Assembly (NCBI GenBank): GCA_015680685.1
Contig: MNCI01033354.1
Location: 1,044,641 to 1,108,640, forward strand
Source: Gnetum montanum
Lineage: Eukaryota; Streptophyta; Gnetopsida; Gnetales; Gnetaceae
DNA: 64,000 nt
Reading direction: 5' to 3'
Of this stretch, positions 24,313 to 33,636 are shown one piece after another. Within the stretch, counting starts at the first letter, position 1, and every line of letters starts with the position of its first letter. The notes under the pieces were generated by a model that saw only the letters and a list, made by a program, of their open reading frames with translations, had not been told where the DNA came from and searched no databases. Both the position numbers and the translations under genes were made by a program.

Positions 24313-24779
24313 GCATGCAATTAGTGTGCATAAGAAGCTAATATTCAAAGGTGTTTGTACATAGTAGCCACAAAGCAGGAGGGCACCTAGTGGCTAATGG
24401 TTGATTCAGATAGCAGCACAATATGCATGAAGCCAATTGAGATCTTAACGTATGCATATGTTGAAAGCATGAACAAAATCGAACAAGTTCATTTCCAACT
24501 CTCTAATAAAGATGATGACACCTATTGGGGAGAGTTGAAAATCCCTAATCACTTCAAGTAGGAGCCCTTAGAGCTAAAATATTTACTAGTTGGTATGGAG
24601 CATGCATTTTTAAAGAATGGTAAACTAGTCATCATTAATGCCAAACTTGCTCTTGAACAAAAAAAAAGTTGTTGATAGTGATGAAGAAATGGTCAACAAC
24701 CTTTGATTGATCATATCTAGATCTAATAGGAATCAATCCAAGGATATGCCAGCATTTCATCTACATTAACCTAGCCATG

Positions 24780-25420
24780 AAACCTAGAAGGTAGCCATAG
24801 AGATAGCTAAACCACAAATTAAAGCCAATTATCAAAGAGGAAATAGAACAACTCCTCAAGGTGGGCTTCATTTGTCCAATTGCGGATAGTGAGTGGATTA
24901 GTCTACTCATAATTGTACCAAAGAATGAAGATAAATGGTGTGTTTGCATTGACTTCAGGCTGTTGAATATGGCAGCAATTAAAGATCACTTTCCTTTGCC
25001 ATCTGTGGATCAAGTATTAGACACCATATCTAGGCATTATTATTATAGTTTCTTGGATGGTTATAGTGGCTATAACCAAATCTAGATTGCACGCAAAGAT
25101 CAAGCCAAGACAACATTCATGAGTCCATAAGGGACTTTTGCATATTGTAAGATGTTTTTTGGTCTATGCAATGCCCTTGCAACATTCCAATACTTGGTCC
25201 TTAACATATTTTAATAGAAAATTGATTATGGTTTTGAAGTCTTCATGGATGACTTTTCCACCTTTGGAGCTACCTTTGAGCAAGCCTTAGATTGACCTGA
25301 GCAAGTATTGAAGAGATGTGTAGAGATAAACCTACAGCTCAATTAGCAAAAGAGCCATCTCATGGTCTGAGAAGGCATTGTGCTAGGATACCAAATTTCA
25401 CAAAAAAGGGGTTAAGGTAG
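24780..25420 (+). pseudogene. Reverse transcriptase of element D
   Basis: Domain order is clear: a fingers block with FICPIADSEWISLLIIVPK (from 24867), CIDFRLLN (about 24945-24970), FLDGYSGYNQI (about 25050-25085), then the catalytic FMDD at 25242-25253, flanked by EV and FSTFG. The V-F-M-D-D-F form is typical of Athila elements. Several in-frame stops (for example after GYNQI) inactivate it. Confidence 0.82.
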
Positions 25421-25639
25421 ATCCAAAAAAATAATAATCATCTAAGGAATAACATATCAACTAGAGATCATTAAAGATGTTTAGTCATTTCTTGGACACA
25501 CTAGCTACTATTGGCAATTCATAGAGAATTTCTCTAAGATTGCAAAGCTATTGGTAGAGCTTACAAAGAAAGGTGCACCTTTCATTTGGACCAAGAAATG
25601 TGAACACACATTCCAATAATTAAAAGAGAAACTCATAGA

Positions 25640-26093
25640 AACACTAATCCTACAAGCACCAGATTGGTCCAGACCATTCCATATCATGACAGATGCATCT
25701 AACTATGCTTTGGAAGTGGTGCTCATGTAGATGGATGATAAGAAATGTCCATATTACATCCATTGAATGAGTTGAAGAATTGTGGGATCATAGTTTAACT
25801 ACACCATCATGGAGAAAGAACTAATGGTAGTGGTGTACTTGCTAAAATGGTTTAGGAACTTTGTGCTTGATTACAAAGTATTTGTGCATAGGGACTATAG
25901 TGTAATTCATTTCCTCATGAATAAGCTGATGGTAAGCCCTCATGTCATATGGTGGCTTGTGATCTTGCTACAAGTTGATCTCGCTATGGTAGATCAGAAA
26001 GGGATCGAGAATGTGGTTGCTTACCACCTCTCTCGCTTAAGATGGAGGAGAGACCACTCTATGATTAGTTTCTATATGAACTCCTCTTTATAA
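25640..26093 (+). pseudogene. RNase H of element D
   Basis: The sequence PFHIMTDASNYAL (about 25675-25715) carries the first Asp. An open frame of 94 codons from 25809 holds the EKELMVVVY segment with the Glu and HRDYSVI with the third Asp. The last Asp, normally in A-D-H-L-S-R, is Tyr here (AYHLSRL). The gene is therefore damaged even where open. Confidence 0.75.
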
Positions 26094-26167
26094 GAGCAAT
26101 AAATGAACAAATGCTTGCAAAAGCAACATGGTATGATGACATCCTCACATATCTTTTCACTTAAGAG

Positions 26168-27210
26168 ATGCCACAAGACTTGGATTTTAGAAAGAGGCAA
26201 CAATTTCTTCATCAGGTCAAATACTTCATGGAAATCAATAGACATCTTTACAACGTATGTGCCAATGGCCTGATTCGTTGGTGTGTCCTTGATGAAGATC
26301 AACTATTCATTCTCCAAGATGTTAACAAAGGACCTTGCAAAGGCCACTATGTAGGAAGATGCATAGCCATAAAAATTTTGATGGCAGGATACTATTGGCC
26401 TACAATCTTTAGGGATGCCTACTAGATTGTCAAGTCATGTGAATGTTGTCAATGTGACAAGGGGATGACCACTCACATGGAAGGTCCTAAATAGTTGATT
26501 CAACCACTAGAGCCTTTCGACATAAGGGACATTAACTTCATGGGTTCCATCACACCCATGTCCAACAGAAAGGCATATATTATAATAGTAGTTGACTACT
26601 ACACAAAATGGGTAGAAGCAGTAGCCATTATTGATTATACAGCATCCAATACTGCTAAATTTATAAAAAAAAAATATCATGAATAGGTTTAGGGTGCCAT
26701 GTTCACTAATTTCTAATAATGGAACTCATTTCACAAGTGCCACATTTAGAAAGTTAAAGCAATGCTTAGGGGTAGAACATAAATTAACAACACCTTACCA
26801 CCCCCAAGCCAATGGTCAAGTAAAGGTAACCAACCAAGAGATCGCAAAAATACTAATGCAAAGAATTAACAAATATAGGAAGGATTAGAGTACAAAGCTT
26901 AATGATGCTCTCTAGGCTTATCGTTCAACTTGGAAACTTCCTATTGGCTATTATTCCTATGAGTTAGTGTACAGGAAGCTTCTAATGCTCTTAATCCAAT
27001 CTGAGCTTCATACACTCTCAATAGCCTATGAACTAAATGTTGACCTAATTCTAGCATAGAAAGAAAGATTAATCAACCTAAACATGTTAGAAGAAAATCA
27101 ATTAGTGGCCCTATCCTTGAATAAGGTGAATAAGGCATTCAGTAAGCAATGCCATTACCTTAGCATCAAGAAAGTAAAACTTTAACTAGGAGATAAGATT
27201 CTCTACTGGA
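26168..27210 (+). pseudogene. Integrase of element D, catalytic triad substituted
   Basis: Three open pieces (26168-26425, 26495-26686, 26679-26888) give the zinc-binding domain (GHYVG, then SCECCQ) and the core. All three catalytic positions differ: usual GIDFMG reads DINFMG, SDNGTHF reads SNNGTHF, and the Glu in GQVEV reads GQVKV. The substitutions fit G-to-A changes. The C-terminal part (a YSYELVYRKL-like piece) extends to about 27200. Confidence 0.8.
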
Positions 27211-27439
27211 ACTGCACACATGTACCCAAAAGAAAAAATTCCAAACATTGTGGGAGGGACCTTATATAATTGATCAAAATTTTCCCTCTAGGGCTATGAT
27301 AATCTACAAAGTTGATAACCCAAATAAAATGTAGTTGGTCACCATCCAACAAGTAAAGCCTTTCCTAGATCCAAGACATGCTAGTGTAAATATTACCTCA
27401 ATGGATGGACAATTATGTTCTATTTTTCAAATATCCTCC

Positions 27440-29035
27440 TTCCAAGTTAGTCATGGAGGAGATGATCATCCATGCTAACCATTATCATGGCCTCTTAATT
27501 TTTCTACCTTTTTTTTCATGTTTTTGATTTTTGAATTTTTCTAATTTTACGCCATCTTTAGTACCTTTAAAATTTCTTGATTATTTTATACTTCCTTATA
27601 TATTTTACTTTATTTTTCTTTCTTTTGTTCAAGTGTGATATTTTCTTATTTGTGCTAATAAATGTGCTTTATTTTCACAAGACATAGTGCCACTGTTGTT
27701 GTTTACTAATGATGGTTTGTGCTTAATGTGTGATTGTCAATGTCTAGTTTCTATTTTTGAATTCTCATGTTTGATGACTTTGGCATGGTTTATTTTTCAT
27801 GGAATAGGTAGTGAATCCATGTCATCCACCCATCCAATAAACTCTATGGTTTTCCTTGGTCTAGAAATTTGAGGTTCCATTTCATTAAAGAAACTTTTAA
27901 TCAATCGGTGACTTTGGTAGTTCTAGAATTAGGAAAGGTTCAAAGGTTTGTAAAGGGTGTCATTTCAGGGGGACTTAATACTCTTTGTACTCTTCTAATC
28001 ACTTGAGTGCTTATGTGTTTTGCATGGGTTTCTTACCATTCCACACCAACCACTAATAGGAAGTCAAATAATTTCATTGCATGGTGTGGTACACATTCAA
28101 AAAAAAGAAAGAGAAAAATAAGAGAGAAAAACAAGAAAAAAACAATGGGAATTCAAAGCACATCCCTTTGACACAAATAAGTCCTCACATGGTGTGGTTC
28201 CCATTTTAAAAAAAACATCAATGAAAATTCAAAGCACATCCCTTGGACAAATAAATGGGCTATAATCAGTAGTTATGGAACTCAAACAACATGCAAAGGT
28301 CCCCTCTAACTAAGGCCCTCTCTCTCACTTGCTACTCTTTTCTTCTGATTGTGGAATGATGGTTGTTTTGTGGAAGCATTCTTGTGTGTCAAGTGGATGG
28401 ATTGATCTTAGAGTGGCGATGCAAAGTCACTGAAAGTGGATGATTTTGGTTTGGATTGAGGATGGAACTTCTTAGGTCATTTTAACCACAAATTCCACAA
28501 GGGACTTCTTATGACCTGAATTTGGAACTCCACTCCATCTTCTCTATCATTCATCCATGCTACCATAACTCACCTCACTATCGTCTCCTATGTTATGCTC
28601 TATGTCTTGGTCTAATGTGTTGAGATTCTTGAGTAGATTCTTTTGGGTTGGTCTTTAACTTTTCATTACCATTAATTGATTATGGGGCCCACAAACTCTT
28701 CAGTTGAGGTTATGCAAGGGCAAAAAGGGCATGAGCTTGCTATGGGGAGGATCCCCTTGCATAGCTCTTGTCTTGGTTAGTTAAGGTTCCTTACGTTGGA
28801 GATTACTACAATCCTATCTTTCACATTTTCCATTGAGTAAATCACTCAATGCTCCTTAATCTTTCATTTCATTCATCCACTAAATTAATTTTTTTCCTTT
28901 TTCCAAAATTTATGACCTTCAACACCCTCTTCTCATGTTTTCATACTATTCTTGTTCTTCTAAGCTTTCATTTAATCTCAATTTCATCCAAAAATTCCTT
29001 GTATTTTAAAAGTTTGACTAAGTTAATGATAGTCA
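27440..29035 (+). other. 3' non-coding region of element D
   Basis: A long region after integrase with no supported gene. It matches B 8755-6900 (opposite strand) and C 58150-59460. The open frames at 27687 and 28849 are not conserved in those copies. A T-rich stretch at 27505-27545 follows the integrase end. Confidence 0.6.
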
Positions 29036-29039
29036 TTGG

Positions 29040-29120
29040 CTATGTCCATGAGGCCTCATCGATGTAGTTGATCATGTCCACGAGGCCTCATCAACATAGT
29101 GCTTAGATCCTATATATGTC
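29040..29120 (+). promoter_or_regulatory. Internal promoter-like block of element D
   Basis: Two AGGCCTCATC units (29051-29060 and 29083-29091, the first running into GATG as in the LTR palindrome) lie about 20 bp upstream of a TATA-like CTATATATG (29110-29118). The D LTR has the same motif about 24 bp upstream of its TATA box. The sequence downstream does not match LTR R-U5, so this is not a truncated 3' LTR. C has an equivalent block at 59484-59545. Confidence 0.55.
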
Positions 29121-29227
29121 ACCTAGCACTTAGGAAGTTTTGTCATTTTCTTATAACACATGGGGAGCTCATAACTTCCCAACTGTTTGTCCAAATCACT
29201 CCATTTTTGATCTTGTACTTACTAGAG

Positions 29228-29535
29228 GTAAGATTTATATTGCGGGGGTCACAAACCTTGTGTTTTCTGATGAAATTTTTTGAAATTTTTTCTAACTCCC
29301 CCAAGGGTTACTAACATTAACCACATAGAAACATCAACATTTTTAAGGATTAACCCCTTTAACAGCCTTGGGGATAAATTATTCATAATAACACATAAAA
29401 TAAATGATAATTGGGTTAATTAAATTAGCCATAATCATAGCTTAGCTAATTGTAACTATCCTTAAGAGATAAGGTATTCCAATTGCTTTAAGCCTATAAA
29501 ATGGTTGCTAATCCATGGTCTTATTATGATTATAG
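29228..29535 (+). other. Putative intron before the D accessory ORF
   Basis: A consensus-like donor CTAGAG/GTAAGA (GT at 29228-29229) and an acceptor GATTATAG (AG at 29534-29535) directly abut an ATG. Spliced env-like transcripts are known for the related barley element Bagy-2. In C the acceptor is kept but the donor region reads CTAGAGTGTTCC. Confidence 0.4.
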
Positions 29536-29994
29536 ATGGCACCCAAACATAAATGTCCACAAGAAGGAGAATCCTCAAAACCATAGGAGAAATGATGCAC
29601 AGCTAGAAGGGGCTAGTAAGAACAAGGCCAAGAACTACTAAAGGCGATCCATGCAATGGGACCTCTTCAAGAGGAGCCTGAAGTGTAATCTATTTAATAG
29701 ATTCTAGAGGAAGAAGTGCCAACTGAACAATCACAAAGAGGAAAAGTGTTTGGACCCATGCCAAGGCTTGAGGTCACTTTGGCTCAAGCCTACCTAGACA
29801 TCATTCGGTCTTGAGACATTCAAAGATTAGTTCTTCAAGAGATTAACTGTTACAACTAAAAACTTCAGTGGCTAGAACACTAAGAGGTTACTGGGCGAAC
29901 AATTTAATCTCAAATCCATGCAAGGGCCATGCTGGAGAGAAATAGAAGGGAGGTGTCTTTAATGGTCTAGTTGATCAAACAGGGACTTAACCAG
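29536..29994 (+). pseudogene. 3' accessory (env-like position) ORF of element D
   Basis: It starts MAPKHKCPQ, stops after 17 codons and continues with shifts (EEEVPTEQSQRGKV, then PRLEVTLAQAYLDIIRS) until the LTR of G at 29995. C (60088) and K (33333, 45622) have ORFs beginning MAPK at equivalent positions. Its place between pol and 3' LTR is that of the Athila env-like ORF. I see no signal peptide or membrane segment, so no envelope function is claimed. Confidence 0.5.
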
Positions 29995-31076
29995 TGTATC
30001 TTAACCTTTCATAAACATTGATTTCAGAAGTGAGACACGTGAAGTAAATCGACGATCAATAAATGCAAAGTAGTGATAATAGTGAAAAACAACAATGATA
30101 GTAAGAAAATAGAAAAACAGACTTAGGTGAGAAAGTGCACCACTCCAAGGTCGCAGATTTGATCCTTTGCTTTGTTGAAAGGTGTACAAAAAAACATGCA
30201 ACATGGAAGAAGAAGCACAACTTACATAGAGCAGTATGGTCGTAGAGCTCTAAACTGTGGAGCCAACTAGCAAACTCAAAGCCAACCAGAGTGCTAAACA
30301 TTACTAACTATGCTCTCCGAAAGCCAACTTAAAAGCTAATTACTACTCAAGCCAACAACCTACCCCCAAACCCCTCGTGCATTGTTTGCCAGGGTATTTA
30401 TAAGGCTAGGAGTAGGAGAAAAAAGTTATCTAGATGCCACGTGTCCTAGGCCCCACAAGGTGTAATCATGACTACACTATGCAGGTGTGCAATGCTAGAC
30501 ATGAGCTTTGTTACACTATGACCATACTGCTGAAATTGCATGTGCTAAAATCTAGTGTGCCAACAATGTAAGCAAAAATGGAGCCTATGCTCTAGGACTA
30601 CGTCTTCGCTACTCTTGCAAGCAGGGTTAAGCATAGGAACAATTTTTGGGGGATTGAACAAGGGTATGCAAAATGAAGCAAACTTGCTAATTTTTTCCAC
30701 GAAAGAGATATCAAGGCGAGAGTACTCATTGCCAACATGTTATAGAGTTAACCAAAGATGTCTTCATGCTTCCATGCCAGTGTTGTACTACCTACACTAT
30801 TCAACACATTGGTGTAGCATAAGTAACTGCTCGCTACACTATGCTATGCTATGTAGCATAACATAGCATGGGCATCGATCTTTTCAGAAAACTTGTGTAG
30901 GAGCCGACAGCATTGGTGTGAGACTTGGTCAGGCAAATAATTGCAACTTTTGTCCTTCATGCCGGAAAGCCTTAGGACTTGCTGAATTCACCTTTGGAAC
31001 ATTTCTGTCATTTTTTCATCATTGCTACACTGTGCTAGGTTATGTAGCATAGCGTAGCATAGTAGCTAGTGTATCA
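29995..31076 (-). repeat. Probable 3' LTR of element G
   Basis: The minus strand begins TGATACACTAGC directly after a purine-rich tract (GAACAAGGAAGCA, 31077-31089) and ends TTAAGATACA next to D sequence. The TATA box TTATAAATA lies near 30395-30405, with a G-box-like CCACGTGTC about 35 bp upstream (30437-30445). U3 is full of GCTATGTAGCATA-type inverted repeats (30785-30870, 31020-31076). Confidence 0.6.
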
Positions 31077-31199
31077 TGCTTCCTTGTTCAATCTGCCATT
31101 TTTTACCAAGAAATCTTGCTTGAGGCTTGAGGGCCAAATGGGACAACTAGTTTTGGAGGTCAAAGCATTGCCAAGTTATGACACCCCATTGTTCTGGCA

Positions 31200-32630
31200 T
31201 AACAATGTTGCAATAGACATGTCCAAAGTGGTAAGGTAAATGTAGAAAGGCTTATCTCTCTAGGGTGGATAAATAGTTGGAAGGTACAAAAGATCTTTCT
31301 TTAAGTCATCGAAGGCTTGTTGACACTGTGCTATCCACTCGAAGTTAACTCCCTTCTTTAACAAGTGTTGCATGGGGTGTAGCTTGTCAATCAACTTTGC
31401 TACAAACCTTCTAATAAACTATATTCTACCTTATAACCTACGCAATTCTTTAAGGTTGGTAGGGGGTGCTAAGTTAAAAATGGCCTTAACTTTGTTAGGG
31501 TCCACTCGTATTCTAGCTTCCAATACTACAAACCCTAGCATGCGTCCAGTTTTAACTTCAAAAACACATTTCTTTAGATTGAGATGCAAGTCATGCTTAT
31601 GACAATAATTAAGGACTACATCTAGATCAGTGGGATGATTAATAACTCTCTTAAACTTGACCGTTATGTCATCCACATAATCATTTAGTCTCTCTAAGAG
31701 GTAGTCACTGAATATGTACGTCATGGCTCGTTGATAGGTTGCTTCAGTGTTTTTGAGACCAAAGGGCATCATAGTGTAAAAAAAGGTTCCCCAATGTTTC
31801 ATGAAATTAGTTGTTAACTGATGCTCTGGATTGATGCAGATTTTATTGTAACCTAAGAACCCATCCATGAAGGACAGTAAAGCATGACTAGCCATGGTGT
31901 CAATAAGTTGATTCATACTTGATAAAGGGAAGTCATATTTGATAGTTGCTTTGTTCAGATCTCAAAATTCTATACAAATTTGTATGCCTCCTATTTTCTT
32001 GGAGACCACAATGATGTTTGATACCCACTCCAAGTAATTGACTGCACAAATGAAGCCTGCTTGATACAACTTGGTAATTTCATCACGTACAGCTAGTGCA
32101 ATTTTGGGTTTAATTTTTCAAGCCTTTTGTTTAACTGCTTTGATACACAGGTCTAAGAAAATGTTATGTTGTATGAGCCATGGGTCTAAGCCTGACATGT
32201 CATTATAGGACCATGCAAATACTTTAATGTTATTTTGGAGAACCTTAGATACATCCTCTTGTATTTGTGAATCTAGGAGGAAGCTAGGCTTTAATGTCTT
32301 TATTTCACCCCTTGATGTAGTTACAGGTGCTGCAATGAGAGGGTTCTCGGTCACATCCCCGACCTCTAGGTCTAAGGCTTGGACCAAATGTTCAGGCCAA
32401 TCTAGGGATGTTTCTAGGGATGCTACAATGTTGTCAGTAGATGATTCCCAATCTATTGATTCTGAGTTTAGGTGTCTCGTACGCTTGCCATGAGGACCTA
32501 TCAAGGTGAAAAGAAAATGTAGATCATTGTGCATAGCCATTTTTGTCAAACCTATCATAATAAGAAAAGGCCAAGTCAAGTGATACCTATTTCTCACAAC
32601 AGCATGTAATGAATGTTTGTAAAGTAACAA
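31200..32630 (-). pseudogene. Reverse transcriptase and RNase H start of element G
   Basis: An open frame 32630-32118 carries the pre-RT region with FAWSYNDMSGLDP. A second, 31916-31431, carries FMDGFLGYNKI, the catalytic YVDD in LNDYVDDITVKF, LNLKKCVFEV and LGFVV. A thumb and connection follow (RRFVAKLIDKLHP, about 31430-31350), then an FEWIAQCQQAFDDLK piece. The Y-V-D-D form and the pre-RT sequence point to the Tat lineage. Active-site residues are intact, but a stop and a frame change lie between 32118 and 31916. Confidence 0.8.
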
Positions 32631-32659
32631 GACACCATATATTAATCATCAATCACTGT

Positions 32660-33030
32660 GTATAATTTGCAAGTTGAAGCTACTAATTTAAGGTCTTGGT
32701 TGACCGTATCGAGACCTAAAGCAAATGCTAACATTGCTAGTTTAAGGTTGTAGTAGACTGTCACATATTATATAATTTGATTTATGATATAGAAGAATTA
32801 CTAGTTTAAGGTCTTTGCAGACCACTACAAGGTAAAGTTAAAAGCCAAAATTGCTAGTTTAAGGTCTTTGCAGACTGTTAACAGGTAGATTTTAAAAACT
32901 AAAATTTGCTAGTTTAAGGTCTTTGCAGACTGTCATTAGGCTACATTGTAGGTTAACATCCTATGTAAACTAAGATTTCCAGTTTAAGGTCTTAGCGGAT
33001 CATTAATGGGTATAGACTTCGTAAATATAG
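32660..33030 (-). repeat. Hairpin repeat array of element G
   Basis: About seven units of roughly 65 bp. On the coding (minus) strand each unit holds a small hairpin followed by a constant box, for example GTCTGCAAAGAC then CTTAAACTAGC. It lies upstream of RT, where Ogre elements have an intron between protease and RT. E has a related array at 37250-37960. Confidence 0.6.
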
Positions 33031-33039
33031 ATGGCTAAT

Positions 33040-33636
33040 TTAAGATGGAGAAAGGTTTTTGGTGGGCCCACCTATTATGCAGTAGACAATCGCTATGCTA
33101 AGGTGTTACTGTGACATAATAGTGCTATGCTACAAGGGGTGTCCGACATTAATCAGGTCATGAAAATGACAAGTGTTTCACCATGTTGGCTATAAATAGG
33201 GGTTTACCCCTGGTAAAATTGTCATTTTCATTGTCAGAGCCTAGAGCCCATACTCAGAGCGTAGCACGATTGCACACAGAGAGAGAAAACCAGTGTATTG
33301 TAGCAGTTGATAGGGAATTTGCAAATGAGAGAATGGCACCCAAAGAAGAATGCAAGCATCAAGGATTTTCCAAAGTAGACGAGGTGAAGGACACTTTGGG
33401 ATCCCTGTCCCAGGAGCGCGTTGAGGTGTAGGAGGAGGCTCCATTTGCTCTGTAAGTTGCTATGCTGACCTTGTTTTCCATATGCTGCTATCGTCATTGT
33501 GGTGAAATTTTCATTTGTCGTCATTTTTTTGGTTGCCATTTTGGCTGCCACACGTTATTACCACTAGTTGACGTACAGATGCTACACTACGGTTACATGC
33601 AACACCACCTTAATCACTGTTATTGAGAATGGTGAT
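33040..33636 (+). other. Segment K, promoter-like sequence and small ORF, left part
   Basis: A plus-strand TATA box GGCTATAAATAGG lies at 33189-33200. Upstream are GCTATGC and TGCTATGCTAC motifs (33090-33145) like those of the G LTR. An ATG at 33333 starts a short frame, MAPKEECKHQGFSKVDEV..., ending at 33431. A donor-like CTCTGTAAGT follows (GT at 33452-33453). It resembles the D and C accessory units. Element E is inserted at 33636, and K continues at 44238. The parent element is unresolved. Confidence 0.4.
33632..33636. other. Target site duplication GTGAT, left copy
   Basis: GTGAT here and GTGAT at 44233-44237 flank the E LTRs exactly. Confidence 0.9.

Larger units (their letters stand above)
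21005..29994 (+). mobile_element. Element D, most complete Athila-type element, 3' end missing
   Basis: In order: 5' LTR, tRNA-Asp-type primer site, gag, protease, RT, RNase H, integrase, long 3' region, internal promoter-like block and 3' accessory ORF. The copy is cut at 29994 by the LTR of G, and no D 3' LTR is seen. D sits inside the integrase of J. RT and protease motifs are intact, while integrase catalytic residues are all changed. Confidence 0.85.
29995..33040 (-). mobile_element. Element G, Tat/Ogre-type fragment (RT plus 3' LTR)
   Basis: On the minus strand: hairpin array (33020-32660), RT and start of RNase H (32630 to about 31200), polypurine tract, and 3' LTR (31076-29995). Gag, protease and 5' LTR are absent. 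Its RT is of the Tat type, distinct from the Athila RTs elsewhere. The right border near 33040 is approximate. Confidence 0.7.

Noticed and set aside
29040-29120. AGGCCTCAT-TATA block as the truncated 3' LTR of D
   Set aside because: Sequence after the TATA box does not match D LTR R-U5, no polypurine tract precedes it, and C has the same block in addition to a complete 3' LTR.
30001-30301. Overlapping minus-strand hydrophobic frames in the G LTR as membrane proteins
   Set aside because: They lie within LTR R-U5, in pyrimidine-rich sequence, with no homologous frame elsewhere.
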